Assembly (NCBI GenBank): GCA_027487675.1 | Contig: JAIYDD010000246.1 | Coordinates: 1 to 48,189 of the forward strand | Length of the DNA: 48,189 nt | Source of the DNA: Acetobacteraceae bacterium | GTDB taxonomy: Bacteria; Pseudomonadota; Alphaproteobacteria; Acetobacterales; Acetobacteraceae | Reading direction: 5' to 3' | In this document: piece by piece, positions 33,004-41,203 of the stretch | Layout: each line of letters opens with the position of its first letter | How positions within the stretch are numbered: position 1 is the first letter of the stretch | The notes under the pieces: model-generated | Database searches by the model: none | What the model was told of the DNA's origin: nothing | Seen by the model: the letters and a program-made list of their open reading frames with translations, nothing else | Program-made: the position numbers and the translations under genes

Positions 33004-34634
33004 GCCGCCACCGCCGCGGCGACGCGGCCCAGCGCGCGGTCCAGCGCGGCGCCGATCGCGGCCGGGTCGGGATCGGCGAGGCGCGCGGCGACGTGCTGGT
33101 CCGGGCGCAGCAGCACCGCCCCGCCCGCGGGCGCGCCGAAGCGCAGCGCGGCGAGCCCCGCATGGTCCCACAGCGCGCCGGGGATGTCCTCGGCCGCGAC
33201 GAAGATGGCCCGCAGCCCGCCGGGCAGGGCGGCGACCAGCGCCGCGTCGGGCGGGCCGAAGACCAGCAGCGCGAAGCCGTCGCCCAGGTGCCGCAGCAGC
33301 CAGTCCGCGCGGCCTTCATGCAGCACCGGCGCATCGGGCGCCGGCGCGCCCGGCAGCGCGCCGCCGTGCCAGGCGCCGTGGTCCGGGCTGCTCAGCGGGC
33401 TGTCGGCATAGGTCGTCGGGCGCGAGAGACGTCCCGAATTGACCAGCGGTCTCGCGAAGGCGTGGCGCGCCGACAATTCGAGCACGGCGTCGCGATAGGC
33501 CCGCGCGGCGTCGGTCTTGGGCGTGATGAAGTCGGTGCTGCGCGTCGAGTTCAGGATGTTCTCGTCCGCCGCCGGCACGCGTTCCGCGTCGTAGCTGTCG
33601 AGCAGCGCTTCCGGCGCGCGGCCGCCCAGCACGAAGGCCAGCTTCCAGGCCAAATTGTCCGCGTCCTGCACGCCGGAATTGCCGCCGCGCGCGCCGAAGG
33701 GGCTGACCTGGTGCGCCGAATCGCCCGCGAAGATCACGCGCCCATGGCGGAAGCGTTCCAGCCGGCGGCAGCGGAAGGTGTAGACGGAGACCCATTCCAG
33801 TTCGAAGGGCACCTCCGCGCCGAGCATCGCCCGGACGCGGGGGATCACCTTCTCGGGGCGCTTCTCCTCCTCCGGGTCGGCGTCCCAGCCGAGCTGGAAA
33901 TCGATGCGCCAGACATCGTCGGGCTGCTTGTGCAGCAGCACGGACTGGCCGGGATGGAAGGGCGGGTCGAACCAGAACCAGCGCTCGGTCGGGAAGCCGA
34001 CGTCGCCGCGGATCACCACGTCGGCGATCAGGAAGCGGTCGCGGAAGACCTGGCCGGTGAAGGGCAGGCCGAGGCTTTCGCGGATGAAGGACCGCGCGCC
34101 GTCGCAGGCCAGCAGCCATTCGGCGTGCAGCGCGTAGGCGCCGTCCGGCGCCTCGACCGAGAGCGTCGCGCCATCGTCCCGCGCGGCGACGGATGCGATG
34201 CGGTGCTTCCAGCGGATCTCGACGCCGGCGGCCTCGGCGGCGGCGACCAGCCATTCCTCGGCGTAGTATTGCTGCAGGTTCACGAAGGCGGGGTATTCGT
34301 GGCCTTCCTCCGGCAGCAGGTCGAAGCCATAGGCTTCGCGGTCGCGGTGGAAGACGCGGCCGGTCTTCCAGGTGATGCCCTTCGCCGTCATCCGCGCGCC
34401 GAGGCCGAGCCGGCCGAACACCTCCAGCGTGCGCTTGGCGAAGCAGATGGCACGGCTGCCGAGCGAGACGGTGTCGTCCTCGTCCAGCACCAGGACCGCG
34501 ACGCCGTGGCGCGCCAGGTCGAGGGCAAGCGTCAGCCCGACCAGCCCGGCGCCGGCGATGACGACGGGGTGGCGGGCCTCGGCGCCGGGCAGCGGGGCGG
34601 GCCGGTAGCGGGGGTTGGCGTAGGTGCTGGGCAT
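33000..34634 (-). CDS. FAD-dependent aromatic-ring monooxygenase (MhpA/PheA-like)
   Basis: A 544-residue class A flavoprotein hydroxylase. The N-terminal FAD motif is VVIAGAGLVGLTLALDLARHG, the middle DG-type motif LLACDGARSFIRESLGL and the second FAD motif GRVIFAGDSAHQVSPFGARG. A thioredoxin-like C-terminal domain (about 400-544) is as in phenol and 3-(3-hydroxyphenyl)propionate hydroxylases. It uses NAD(P)H and oxygen to hydroxylate a phenolic ring. The divergent MarR gene 81 bp away is the likely regulator. The substrate is not determinable. Confidence 0.9.
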   Translation of the reverse strand: MPSTYANPRYRPAPLPGAEARHPVVIAGAGLVGLTLALDLARHGVAVLVLDEDDTVSLGSRAICFAKRTLEVFGRLGLGARMTAKGITWKTGRVFHRDREAYGFDLLPEEGHEYPAFVNLQQYYAEEWLVAAAEAAGVEIRWKHRIASVAARDDGATLSVEAPDGAYALHAEWLLACDGARSFIRESLGLPFTGQVFRDRFLIADVVIRGDVGFPTERWFWFDPPFHPGQSVLLHKQPDDVWRIDFQLGWDADPEEEKRPEKVIPRVRAMLGAEVPFELEWVSVYTFRCRRLERFRHGRVIFAGDSAHQVSPFGARGGNSGVQDADNLAWKLAFVLGGRAPEALLDSYDAERVPAADENILNSTRSTDFITPKTDAARAYRDAVLELSARHAFARPLVNSGRLSRPTTYADSPLSSPDHGAWHGGALPGAPAPDAPVLHEGRADWLLRHLGDGFALLVFGPPDAALVAALPGGLRAIFVAAEDIPGALWDHAGLAALRFGAPAGGAVLLRPDQHVAARLADPDPAAIGAALDRALGRVAAAVAA

Positions 34635-34715
34635 GGCTCAGAGCTTCGCGCGGGCCAGCGCGGCGTCAAGGGCGGGGGCGTTCCGGCGGGCCGCCGGCCA
34701 TGCCACAACCCCCCG

Positions 34716-35201
34716 GTGCCCGAACCCCCGCAATCCGACCTGGTGCTCTATCGGCTGATGCTGGTCGCGGGCTTCGTCGGCCAGGAATTCGCGCGGCGCT
34801 TCGCGCATCACCGGCTGACCCTGCTGGAATGGCGCGTGCTGCTGGAACTGCACCGCGAAGGGCCTGATGCCGCCGCGGCCATCGCGCGCCGCACCGGCCT
34901 CTCGGCCATGAATGTCAGCCGCGCCGTGGCCGCGCTGATCGAGGCGAAGCGGGTGGAGCGCGCGCCGGATCCCGGGGATGGCCGCCGCCACCGCCTGGCG
35001 CTGACCGCCCGCGGCCGGGCGCTGGTGGCGCGCGTGCTGCCCGAGGGCGAGGCGCTGGAACGCGCGCTGCTGGAAGCGGTGCCGCCGGCCGACCGCCCGG
35101 CGCTGGCGGCCGCGCTGGCCGCCATGCTGGACCGCGCGCGGGACCTTGCCCTCGACGTCAGAAGCCGAAGGGATCGCCACCGGGCGGGTCCTCCGCGCTG
35201 A
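34716..35201 (+). CDS. MarR-family transcriptional regulator
   Basis: A 161-residue winged-helix regulator. The recognition region is LTLLEWRVLLELHREGPDAA, then ARRTGLSAMNVSRAVAALIEAKRV and the wing DPGDGRRHRLALTARG. MarR proteins usually bind phenolic ligands. The GTG at 34716 fits the family N-terminus; no ATG in frame gives a better one. It diverges from the FAD monooxygenase with an 81-bp gap, and its last 44 bases overlap the convergent cupin gene. Confidence 0.87.
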   Translation: MPEPPQSDLVLYRLMLVAGFVGQEFARRFAHHRLTLLEWRVLLELHREGPDAAAAIARRTGLSAMNVSRAVAALIEAKRVERAPDPGDGRRHRLALTARGRALVARVLPEGEALERALLEAVPPADRPALAAALAAMLDRARDLALDVRSRRDRHRAGPPR

Positions 35202-35967
35202 CCGGCGCTTCCGACCAGGCGATCACCTGCGCGCCGTGGTCCGACCGCAGCGACAGCCTGGCCCCCGGCTCCACCACGATGAAGCCCGCCGCCTCGGCGC
35301 GGGCTTGGGTGCCGGCGGCGGGTTCGGCCACCAGGTCGCCGGCCACCACGAACAGGTCCAGCCGGTCGCGCGTGGCAAAGCGCGGGATGCGCGCGCCGGG
35401 CAGCATCGCCAGCATGGCGCAGCGGCGGTCCGTCCCGGTGCCCTGGTAGTCGAAGACCATCCGGCGGGTGACGCCGGGCAGACGCGTCGGCATCGCCACC
35501 AGGGTAGCCAGCGGGATGTTCAGGTCCGGCGGGTCCTCGGGGCGCGGGTTGACGATGGCGCCGCGCTGGCTGCCGGTGTGCAGGTCCATCTCGGAGGGCG
35601 TCTCCTCCGGGTAGATCACCGGCGCTTCCAGGCGCGAGGCCAGCAGGCAGCCGCCATAGGACATCGCGTCATGCGTGGCGCCGGCCAGGTTGATGCCGAA
35701 GCCCTGGCGCATCGGGCCCGCATAATCGTCCAGGCTGCCCGACAGGAAGAAGGAACTCGCCACGCCCAGATGCTGGTGCAGGCCGGTCTTCGTCATCGGC
35801 TCGAAGCGCACCAGGCCCAGGAATCTGCCCTTCTCGCGGTCGCCATAGACCATCCGCAGCGCGAGCCCCCGGCGGCCGGCCTCGCCCCAGGGCAGGTCCT
35901 CCGCCTGCCGCGCGAACAGGCCGCCGCCGCGGATCGCGGCGGGATGCACGATGGCGGGAGCGCTCAT
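35158..35967 (-). CDS. Cupin-domain protein (ChrR-type double cupin)
   Basis: A 269-residue protein with two cupin-like halves (about 45-125 and 165-255). The first keeps a metal-site-like GLHQHLGVASSFFLSG block (His residues in HQH); the second is more diverged (RIPRFATRDRLDLFVVAGD). Similar proteins are annotated as anti-sigma-factor (ChrR-like) cupins or dioxygenase-like proteins. ATG 35967 has an ideal AAGGAGGGCGG. It diverges from the TRAP operon, and a 22-bp dyad lies between the two. Confidence 0.72.
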   Translation of the reverse strand: MSAPAIVHPAAIRGGGLFARQAEDLPWGEAGRRGLALRMVYGDREKGRFLGLVRFEPMTKTGLHQHLGVASSFFLSGSLDDYAGPMRQGFGINLAGATHDAMSYGGCLLASRLEAPVIYPEETPSEMDLHTGSQRGAIVNPRPEDPPDLNIPLATLVAMPTRLPGVTRRMVFDYQGTGTDRRCAMLAMLPGARIPRFATRDRLDLFVVAGDLVAEPAAGTQARAEAAGFIVVEPGARLSLRSDHGAQVIAWSEAPVSAEDPPGGDPFGF

Positions 35968-35984
35968 TCCGCCCTCCTTGGAAA

Positions 35985-36006
35985 GATCGTCACAAATGTT
36001 ATGATC
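35985..36006. promoter_or_regulatory. 22-bp imperfect palindrome between cupin and TRAP genes
   Basis: GATC at both ends (35985-35988 and 36003-36006) frames a partly symmetrical, A+T-rich centre with CACAAATGTT. Sixteen of 22 bases are symmetric. It is the only A+T-rich patch in the 88-bp divergent gap and is a candidate operator for a regulator not encoded nearby. Confidence 0.4.
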
Positions 36007-36055
36007 GGCGCGGAGAGGCGCGGCCGCAAGATGCCGCGCCAGCGGGAGGTGTCCG

Positions 36056-37051
36056 ATGAACGCAGCCGTGACCGGCCGCAGGTCGCTGATGGGGGCCGCC
36101 CTCGGCGCGGTGCTGGCCGCACCGGGCATCGCCCGCGCGCAGGGCGCGCCGCCGACGCTGCGGCTGGCGCATGTGGCGCCCGGCCGCAGCGACTACCAAT
36201 CCGCCGCCGAGCGCATGGCCGCCGCGGCGCGGGAACAGGTGGCGGTGAACATCCTGCCCGGCGGCAGCCTCGGCGACCTGACGCAGCTCTGGGCGCAGCT
36301 GCGCACCGGCGCGATCGACCTGCACCTGATCGACATCGGCGGCCTGGTGGCGCTGCGCGAAGGCCGGCGTTTCGGCGTGCTGCAGGTGCCATTCCTGTTC
36401 CGCGACCAGGCGCATTGGGATCGCTTCGTGGCAAGCGACCTGCTGCGGGAGATGATGGCGCCGGTCGAGCAGGCGGCGGGCATCCGCTATGTGGGCTATC
36501 TCGGCGCGCGCTCGCCGCGGGCGCTGTCCACCACGCGGCGCGCGGTGCAGGCGCCGGGGGATCTCGCGGGGCTCAAGCTGCGCACGGCGGAGATGCCGGC
36601 GGTGGTGGAGGCCTTCCGCCGCTGGGGCGCGGCGCCCACGCCGCTGCGCGCGCCGGAGGTCTACAACGCCTTGCAGACCGGCCTCGTGGACGGCCAGGAC
36701 AATGGCGTGACCGACACCGTCTCGGCCGGCTATGCCGACATCCAGCGGCATTTCGCGGCGCTCGACTACCTCCGCTCCGGCATGGGGGTCTGGGCGTCCG
36801 TGCCGGCCTGGACGCGGATCGGGCCGGCGCGGCAGGAGGCGCTGCGGCGCGCCTGCGCCACCGCCGCCGCCGAGACCGACGCCGCGCTTGAAGGCGCGAT
36901 GCGCGAGGCCTTCGCCGCGCTGGCGACCAAGGGCGTCGCGGTGACGCGCCCCGACCCCGCGCCCTTCCGCGCCGCGCTGGAAGGCTGGATCGCCGAGGCC
37001 GACGGCAATCGCTGGCCGGCCGGGCTGCACGCCCGCATCGCCGCGCTGTGA
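36056..37051 (+). CDS. dctP: TRAP transporter substrate-binding protein (DctP)
   Basis: A 331-residue periplasmic binding protein for C4-dicarboxylates or related organic acids. The signal MNAAVTGRRSLMGAALGAVLAAPGIARA contains a twin-Arg stretch. DctP blocks are LRLAHVAPGRSDYQSAAERM, GGSLGDLTQLWAQLRTGAIDLHLID and LRTAEMPAVVEAFRRWGAAPTPL followed by the EVYNALQTGLVDGQDN block, whose Gln and the earlier Arg (LKLRT) bind the ligand carboxylate. GGGAGG precedes ATG 36056. It leads the dctPQM operon. Confidence 0.93.
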   Translation: MNAAVTGRRSLMGAALGAVLAAPGIARAQGAPPTLRLAHVAPGRSDYQSAAERMAAAAREQVAVNILPGGSLGDLTQLWAQLRTGAIDLHLIDIGGLVALREGRRFGVLQVPFLFRDQAHWDRFVASDLLREMMAPVEQAAGIRYVGYLGARSPRALSTTRRAVQAPGDLAGLKLRTAEMPAVVEAFRRWGAAPTPLRAPEVYNALQTGLVDGQDNGVTDTVSAGYADIQRHFAALDYLRSGMGVWASVPAWTRIGPARQEALRRACATAAAETDAALEGAMREAFAALATKGVAVTRPDPAPFRAALEGWIAEADGNRWPAGLHARIAAL

Positions 37052-37064
37052 CGCCGCCCGCCCG

Positions 37065-37526
37065 ATGAGCCTGCCGGAGCGCCTGCTGGACCGTGCCCTG
37101 TCGGCGCTGCTGCCGCTGCTGCTGGCCGGGCTGGTCGGGCTGACGCTGGCGCAGGTGGCGCTGCGCTACCTCGCCGGCCAGTCGCTGGCCTGGGCGGAGG
37201 AGGCGGGGATCGTGCTGATGATCTGCCTCGCCTGGGGCGGCGTCGCGCTGCTGTGGCTGCGCGATGCGCATATCGCGATCGACTGGCTGCCCTCGCAGCT
37301 CGGCCCGCGCGGGCGGGGCGTGCTGCTGGGCGCGATCGACCTGCTGGCGCTGGCCGGCGCGGCGACGCTGGCGGTGCTGGCGCAGGGCGCGATCGACATC
37401 TTCTGGGACATCGACCTGCTGGCGCTCGGCATGCCGGCGGCGGTGAAATACCTGCCGGTGCAGATCGGCGCGGGGCTGCTGGCGGTGGCGGCGGCGCTGC
37501 GCTTCCTGCGGCGGCTGCGCGGATGA
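37065..37526 (+). CDS. dctQ: TRAP transporter small permease (DctQ)
   Basis: A 153-residue inner-membrane protein with four predicted helices and the DctQ pattern TLAQVALRYLAGQSLAWAEE, followed by the basic/acidic turn RDAHIAIDWLP. It forms the small subunit of the sodium-driven TRAP permease. It begins 13 bases after dctP and its TGA overlaps the ATG of dctM (ATGA, 37523-37526). Confidence 0.92.
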   Translation: MSLPERLLDRALSALLPLLLAGLVGLTLAQVALRYLAGQSLAWAEEAGIVLMICLAWGGVALLWLRDAHIAIDWLPSQLGPRGRGVLLGAIDLLALAGAATLAVLAQGAIDIFWDIDLLALGMPAAVKYLPVQIGAGLLAVAAALRFLRRLRG

Positions 37527-38821
37527 CGCTCGATCTGGCGCTGCTGTTCGGCGGGCTGCTCGGGCTGCTGTTTCTGGGCGCGCCGGTGTTCCTGGCGATG
37601 GGCGGGGCGGCGGCGCTCTATGCGCTGGTCTTCCCGGATCGCGTGCCGGTCCTCGCCCTGGTGCAGGGCTTCGTGCAGGGCATGGACAGCTTCGGCTTCG
37701 CGGCCATCCCCTTCTTCCTGCTGGCGGGCGAGCTGATGATGGCGGGCGGCGTCTCCGCGCGGCTGGTGGCGGTGGCGCAGGTCTGGCTCGGCCATTGGCG
37801 GGGCGGGCTGGCGCAGGCGAATGTGGGTGCGAACCTGGCCTTTGCCGGCATCTCCGGCAGCGCGGTGGCGGATGCGGCGGCGATCGGGGCCACCATGATC
37901 CCGGCGATGAAGCGCAGCGGCTATCCGGCAGGCTTCGCGGCGGCGCTGACGGCATCCGCCGCCGTGCTGGGGCCGGTGATCCCGCCTTCCATCCCGCTGC
38001 TGCTCTTCGCGCTGATCACCGACACGCCGCTGATCCCGCTGTTCCTGGGCGGCGTGGTGCCCGGGCTGCTGATCGCGGTCGCGCTGATGGCGACCTGCTG
38101 GTGGCAGGCGCGCAGGCGCGGCTTCCCCGCCGCGCCGCGCGCGCCCTGGGCGGAGCGCGGGCGCGTCACCTGGGGGGCGGCGCCGGCGCTGCTGATGCCG
38201 CTGGTTGTGCTGCTGGCGCTGCGCGGCGGCGCCGCGACGGCGAGCGAGGTGGGCGCGGTGCTGGTGGCCTATGCCGTGCTGCTCGGCGTCTTCGTCTATC
38301 GGGGGCTGGATGCGCGCGGCTTCGGGCAGGCGCTGTCGGCGGCGGCGCGGGACAGCGCGCGGGTGCTGATCGTGGTGTCCTGCGCCGGCGTCTTCGCCTG
38401 GATCCTGGTCGCGCTCGGCATGGGGGAGGGTGTCGCGCGTCTGGTCGGCGGCATCGCGGAGGGCCCGGCGCAGACCATGCTGGTGATCGGCGTGCTGCTG
38501 CTGGTGCTGGGCCTGGCGCTGGAGCCGGTGACGGTGCTGATCGTCTGCGGCCCGGTGCTGATGCCCGCCGTGCTGGCGGCCGGCGTCGATCCCGTGCATT
38601 TCGGCGTGGCGCTGGCGGTGGGGTCCACGATCGGCCTGGTGACGCCGCCGGTCGGCGTGCTGATCTACCTCGGCGCGACCCAGGCGCAGGCGCCGGTGGC
38701 CGAGGTGATCCGCGAATTGCTGCCCTTCATCCTGGTGCTGTCGCTGGTGTTCCTGGCCGTGCTTCTGGTGCCCGCCGTGACGCTGGCGCTGCCGGGGGCG
38801 CTGCTGCCGCCCTGGCGGTAG
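37523..38821 (+). CDS. dctM: TRAP transporter large permease (DctM)
   Basis: A 432-residue permease with about 12 helices. DctM signatures are FGFAAIPFFLLAGELMMAGG, NLAFAGISGSAVADAAAIGATMIPAM and the VLGPVIPPSIPLLLF hairpin, with the pseudo-symmetric VTPPVGVLIYLG in the second half. It couples sodium entry to uptake of ligand delivered by DctP. The start is set by the ATGA overlap with dctQ; the frame is open further upstream only as a shadow. Confidence 0.93.
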   Translation: MTLDLALLFGGLLGLLFLGAPVFLAMGGAAALYALVFPDRVPVLALVQGFVQGMDSFGFAAIPFFLLAGELMMAGGVSARLVAVAQVWLGHWRGGLAQANVGANLAFAGISGSAVADAAAIGATMIPAMKRSGYPAGFAAALTASAAVLGPVIPPSIPLLLFALITDTPLIPLFLGGVVPGLLIAVALMATCWWQARRRGFPAAPRAPWAERGRVTWGAAPALLMPLVVLLALRGGAATASEVGAVLVAYAVLLGVFVYRGLDARGFGQALSAAARDSARVLIVVSCAGVFAWILVALGMGEGVARLVGGIAEGPAQTMLVIGVLLLVLGLALEPVTVLIVCGPVLMPAVLAAGVDPVHFGVALAVGSTIGLVTPPVGVLIYLGATQAQAPVAEVIRELLPFILVLSLVFLAVLLVPAVTLALPGALLPPWR

Positions 38822-38931
38822 CGGGGCCGGGGGCAGCGCCCCCGCCAGCCGGGGCGGGTCGCCGCAGGCGGGCCAGGGGCGTGCCTGCCGCGCGCGAAGC
38901 GCCGCCCGGCCCGGGCGCCCTGCGCGCGGCG

Positions 38932-39927
38932 CTACCCATGCACCTCCGCGCTCTTCATCGGCGTGCCCTTCTCCAGCGCCTGCCACATCTCGACGTCGCG
39001 CTCGGCGGTCCAGATGCGCGGGTGGTCGAGGCCCTGCGCCTCGTCGAAGGCGCGCGTCACGTTGAAGGGCATGCAGTGCTCGAAGATCACCCAACTGCCG
39101 TAGCGCGGGCGCATGAAGCCCATGCAGTCGTCGTAGATGTCCTTCAGGCCCCAGCCCTTCGCGACACCCTCTCGCACCCGGCCGAACAGGTCCGAGGTGA
39201 AGGCGCGCGTCCCGGCGATCGCCTCCGCGCAATCCCCCTTCGTCATCAGCGCGCGGCCGCGGCCGGGGACCATGCGTTCCGCGCCGAGTTCGGAAATCGC
39301 ATCCAGCGTCGCCGGCCAGTCGGCGAAATGCGCATCGCCGCAATAGGGCGTGGCGCCGAATTCCACCGTGTCGCCGGCGAACAGCACCTTCTCCCTCGGG
39401 CACCACACCACCGTGTCGCCGGCGGTGTGGCTGCGGCCGATATGGATCACCTGCGCCTCGATCTCGCGCCCGCCTTCGGCGCGCAGCCACAGCGTCATGC
39501 GCTTGTGGAAGGTATGGCTCGGCCAGGTCAGGCCGGGGATCGTCTCCCTGCCGCGGAACAGGCGGGGGAAGCGGCCGATCTCGCTGTCCATGTCCTGCCG
39601 GCCGCGCTCCACGATCAGGTCGCGCGTGGCGTCGGACGCGATGACGGCCGGGCTGCCATAGCCCGCGACGCCCAGCACCCGCACCGCGTGGTAATGCGTC
39701 AGCACCACCTGCGCGACGGGCGCGGCGCTGACGCCGCGCAGCTTCGCGATCACGTCCTGCGCCATGGCCGGCGTGGCCTGCGCATCCACCACCACCGCGC
39801 CGTCGCGCCCGGCCAGCACGCCGGAATTCGGATCGCCCTCCGCCGTGTAGGCGTAGAGCCCCGGGGCGAGCTCGTCGAAGGAGACCGTCTTCTCGGCCAG
39901 GTCGTTGGTGGAGGCGAAGCCCGACAT
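38932..39927 (-). CDS. MBL-fold metallo-hydrolase-like protein with altered zinc motif
   Basis: A 331-residue protein with the metallo-beta-lactamase fold. Strand VVVDAQATP (45-53) and the later ligands in IGRSHTAGDT and VLFAGDTVEF are normal. The primary motif, HxHxDH in active enzymes, reads HYHAVR (residues 78-83), so the Asp and third His are replaced by Val and Arg. Only part of the dinuclear site can form. A single-metal or non-hydrolytic role is likely. ATG 39927 is chosen; it diverges from the Crp/Fnr gene with a 176-bp gap. Confidence 0.8.
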   Translation of the reverse strand: MSGFASTNDLAEKTVSFDELAPGLYAYTAEGDPNSGVLAGRDGAVVVDAQATPAMAQDVIAKLRGVSAAPVAQVVLTHYHAVRVLGVAGYGSPAVIASDATRDLIVERGRQDMDSEIGRFPRLFRGRETIPGLTWPSHTFHKRMTLWLRAEGGREIEAQVIHIGRSHTAGDTVVWCPREKVLFAGDTVEFGATPYCGDAHFADWPATLDAISELGAERMVPGRGRALMTKGDCAEAIAGTRAFTSDLFGRVREGVAKGWGLKDIYDDCMGFMRPRYGSWVIFEHCMPFNVTRAFDEAQGLDHPRIWTAERDVEMWQALEKGTPMKSAEVHG

Positions 39928-40103
39928 GCTCTGTTCCCGTGCGGCGGCGTTGCCTCGCAGCTTGGCACGCGGCGCGCGGCGGGCAAGCCGGCGGCGCGGG
40001 TGGGCGGAAGATGACCGAGAATCACATTTGCACGGGTCGAAGGCGGGCGTAGCCTTCCCTTCCAGGAGGGCAGGGTAAGGGCGCTCCAGGAAAGCGTGGG
40101 TCA

Positions 40104-40841
40104 ATGAGCCGCAACACGAGCCTCACACCGCTGCCGGGCGCCTGCGCCGCCTGCGCCGTCCGCCCCTTCGCGCTGTTCCGCGTGGTGCCGCAGGCCCGCG
40201 TGGGAGAGATCGCCCGGGTCCGCACCGGGGTGCGCCTGGTCCGGGCGGGGGAGGCGATCCGCGACGGGGTCTTCACCCTCTATGCCGGCTGGGCCTTCTC
40301 CTGGACCGCGACGCCGGACGGGCGGCGGCAGGTCCTGGATTTCCACCTGCCCGGCGACCTGGTCGAGCGCACCGAGGACGGGGCGGAGGTGGAGGCGCTG
40401 ACCGATGCCTCCTTCTGCATCCTCTCCCGCGACCGGCTCTGCGACTTCATGGCGCGGGAGACGTCGCTGGCGCTGTCCTATGCCGACGGCCTGTCGCGCG
40501 ACCGCGCCCGGCTGCGGGAGAGGCTGACCAGCCTCGGCCGGCGCGATGCCGTGGGGCGCGTGGCGCATCTGCTGATCGAGCTGCATGGGCGGCTGCTGCG
40601 CCGCGGCGGCGGCGACGCCAAGGGCGCGGCGGTGCCGCTGAAGCAGGCGCATATCGCCGATGCGCTGGGGCTTTCGGTGGAGCACGCGAACCGCGCGCTG
40701 GCGGTGCTGCGCAAGGACGGGCTCGCCAGCCTGCAGAAGGGCCGGCTCGACATCCTGGACCGCGAGGGGCTGGAGGAGGTGGCGGGCTGGGCCCCGCTGC
40801 CCGCGCCGCAGCCGCTGGCGCCGCGGATGATGGCCGGGTAG
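40104..40841 (+). CDS. Crp/Fnr-family transcriptional regulator
   Basis: A 245-residue regulator. An N-terminal cyclic-nucleotide-binding-like beta-roll (about 25-120) and a long dimer helix lead to a C-terminal helix-turn-helix (LKQAHIADALGLSVEHANRALAVLRKDGL). The N-terminus has Cys14-x-x-Cys17 (CAAC) and two later Cys (SFCIL, RLCDF), which is reminiscent of but not the same as the four-Cys iron-sulfur pattern of FNR. Redox or oxygen sensing is possible. It diverges from the MBL gene and is followed at once by the 60-bp repeat array, whose first base is the last base of the stop codon. Confidence 0.9.
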   Translation: MSRNTSLTPLPGACAACAVRPFALFRVVPQARVGEIARVRTGVRLVRAGEAIRDGVFTLYAGWAFSWTATPDGRRQVLDFHLPGDLVERTEDGAEVEALTDASFCILSRDRLCDFMARETSLALSYADGLSRDRARLRERLTSLGRRDAVGRVAHLLIELHGRLLRRGGGDAKGAAVPLKQAHIADALGLSVEHANRALAVLRKDGLASLQKGRLDILDREGLEEVAGWAPLPAPQPLAPRMMAG

Positions 40842-41080
40842 AGCGTGATCGCCGAAGGGCGGAACGCCCGAAGGCGTGAATCACGCGACAAGGAAAGCTG
40901 GAGCGCGATCGCCGAAGGGCGGAGCGCCCGAAGGCGTGGAGCACGCGACAAGGAAAGCTGGAGCGTGATCGCCGAAGGGCGGAACGCCCGAAGGCGTGGA
41001 CCGCGCGACAAGGAAAGCAGGAGCGTGATCGCCGAAGGGCGGAGCGCCCGAAGGCGTGAGTCACGCGACACGGCAACAGG
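40841..41080. repeat. Four tandem 60-bp hairpin repeats
   Basis: Units begin at 40841, 40901, 40961 and 41021, each opening GAGCGTGATCGCC (GAGCGCGATCGCC in unit 2). Each holds an inner hairpin GGGCG-GAA/GAG-CGCCC and an outer pair GCGTGAT ... ATCACGC. Units 1 and 3 have the GAA loop and units 2 and 4 the GAG loop, which hints at a 120-bp duplication of a pair. The period is a multiple of three, so open frames run through it on both strands with 20-residue repeats; I treat these as non-coding. It fills the 362-bp gap between the Crp/Fnr gene and the next secreted-protein gene. Confidence 0.92.
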
Positions 41081-41203
41081 CGGGACCGAGACCGGCCATC
41101 CGCGCCGCGCCGATGATGGTCCGGCGTGGCGCGGGCGGGCGGTTCCCCCCGCCGGCATCCCGGCGCTATCCTGCGGCCGGATCGAACGTGCCGAGCCCCG
41201 CCG

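Noticed and set aside
34638-35180. Minus-strand frame opposite the MarR gene
   Set aside because: No similarity to known proteins; the plus strand encodes a complete MarR winged helix.
40841-41080. Possible CRISPR array
   Set aside because: The units are contiguous and nearly identical over all 60 bp; there are no unique spacers and no cas genes.
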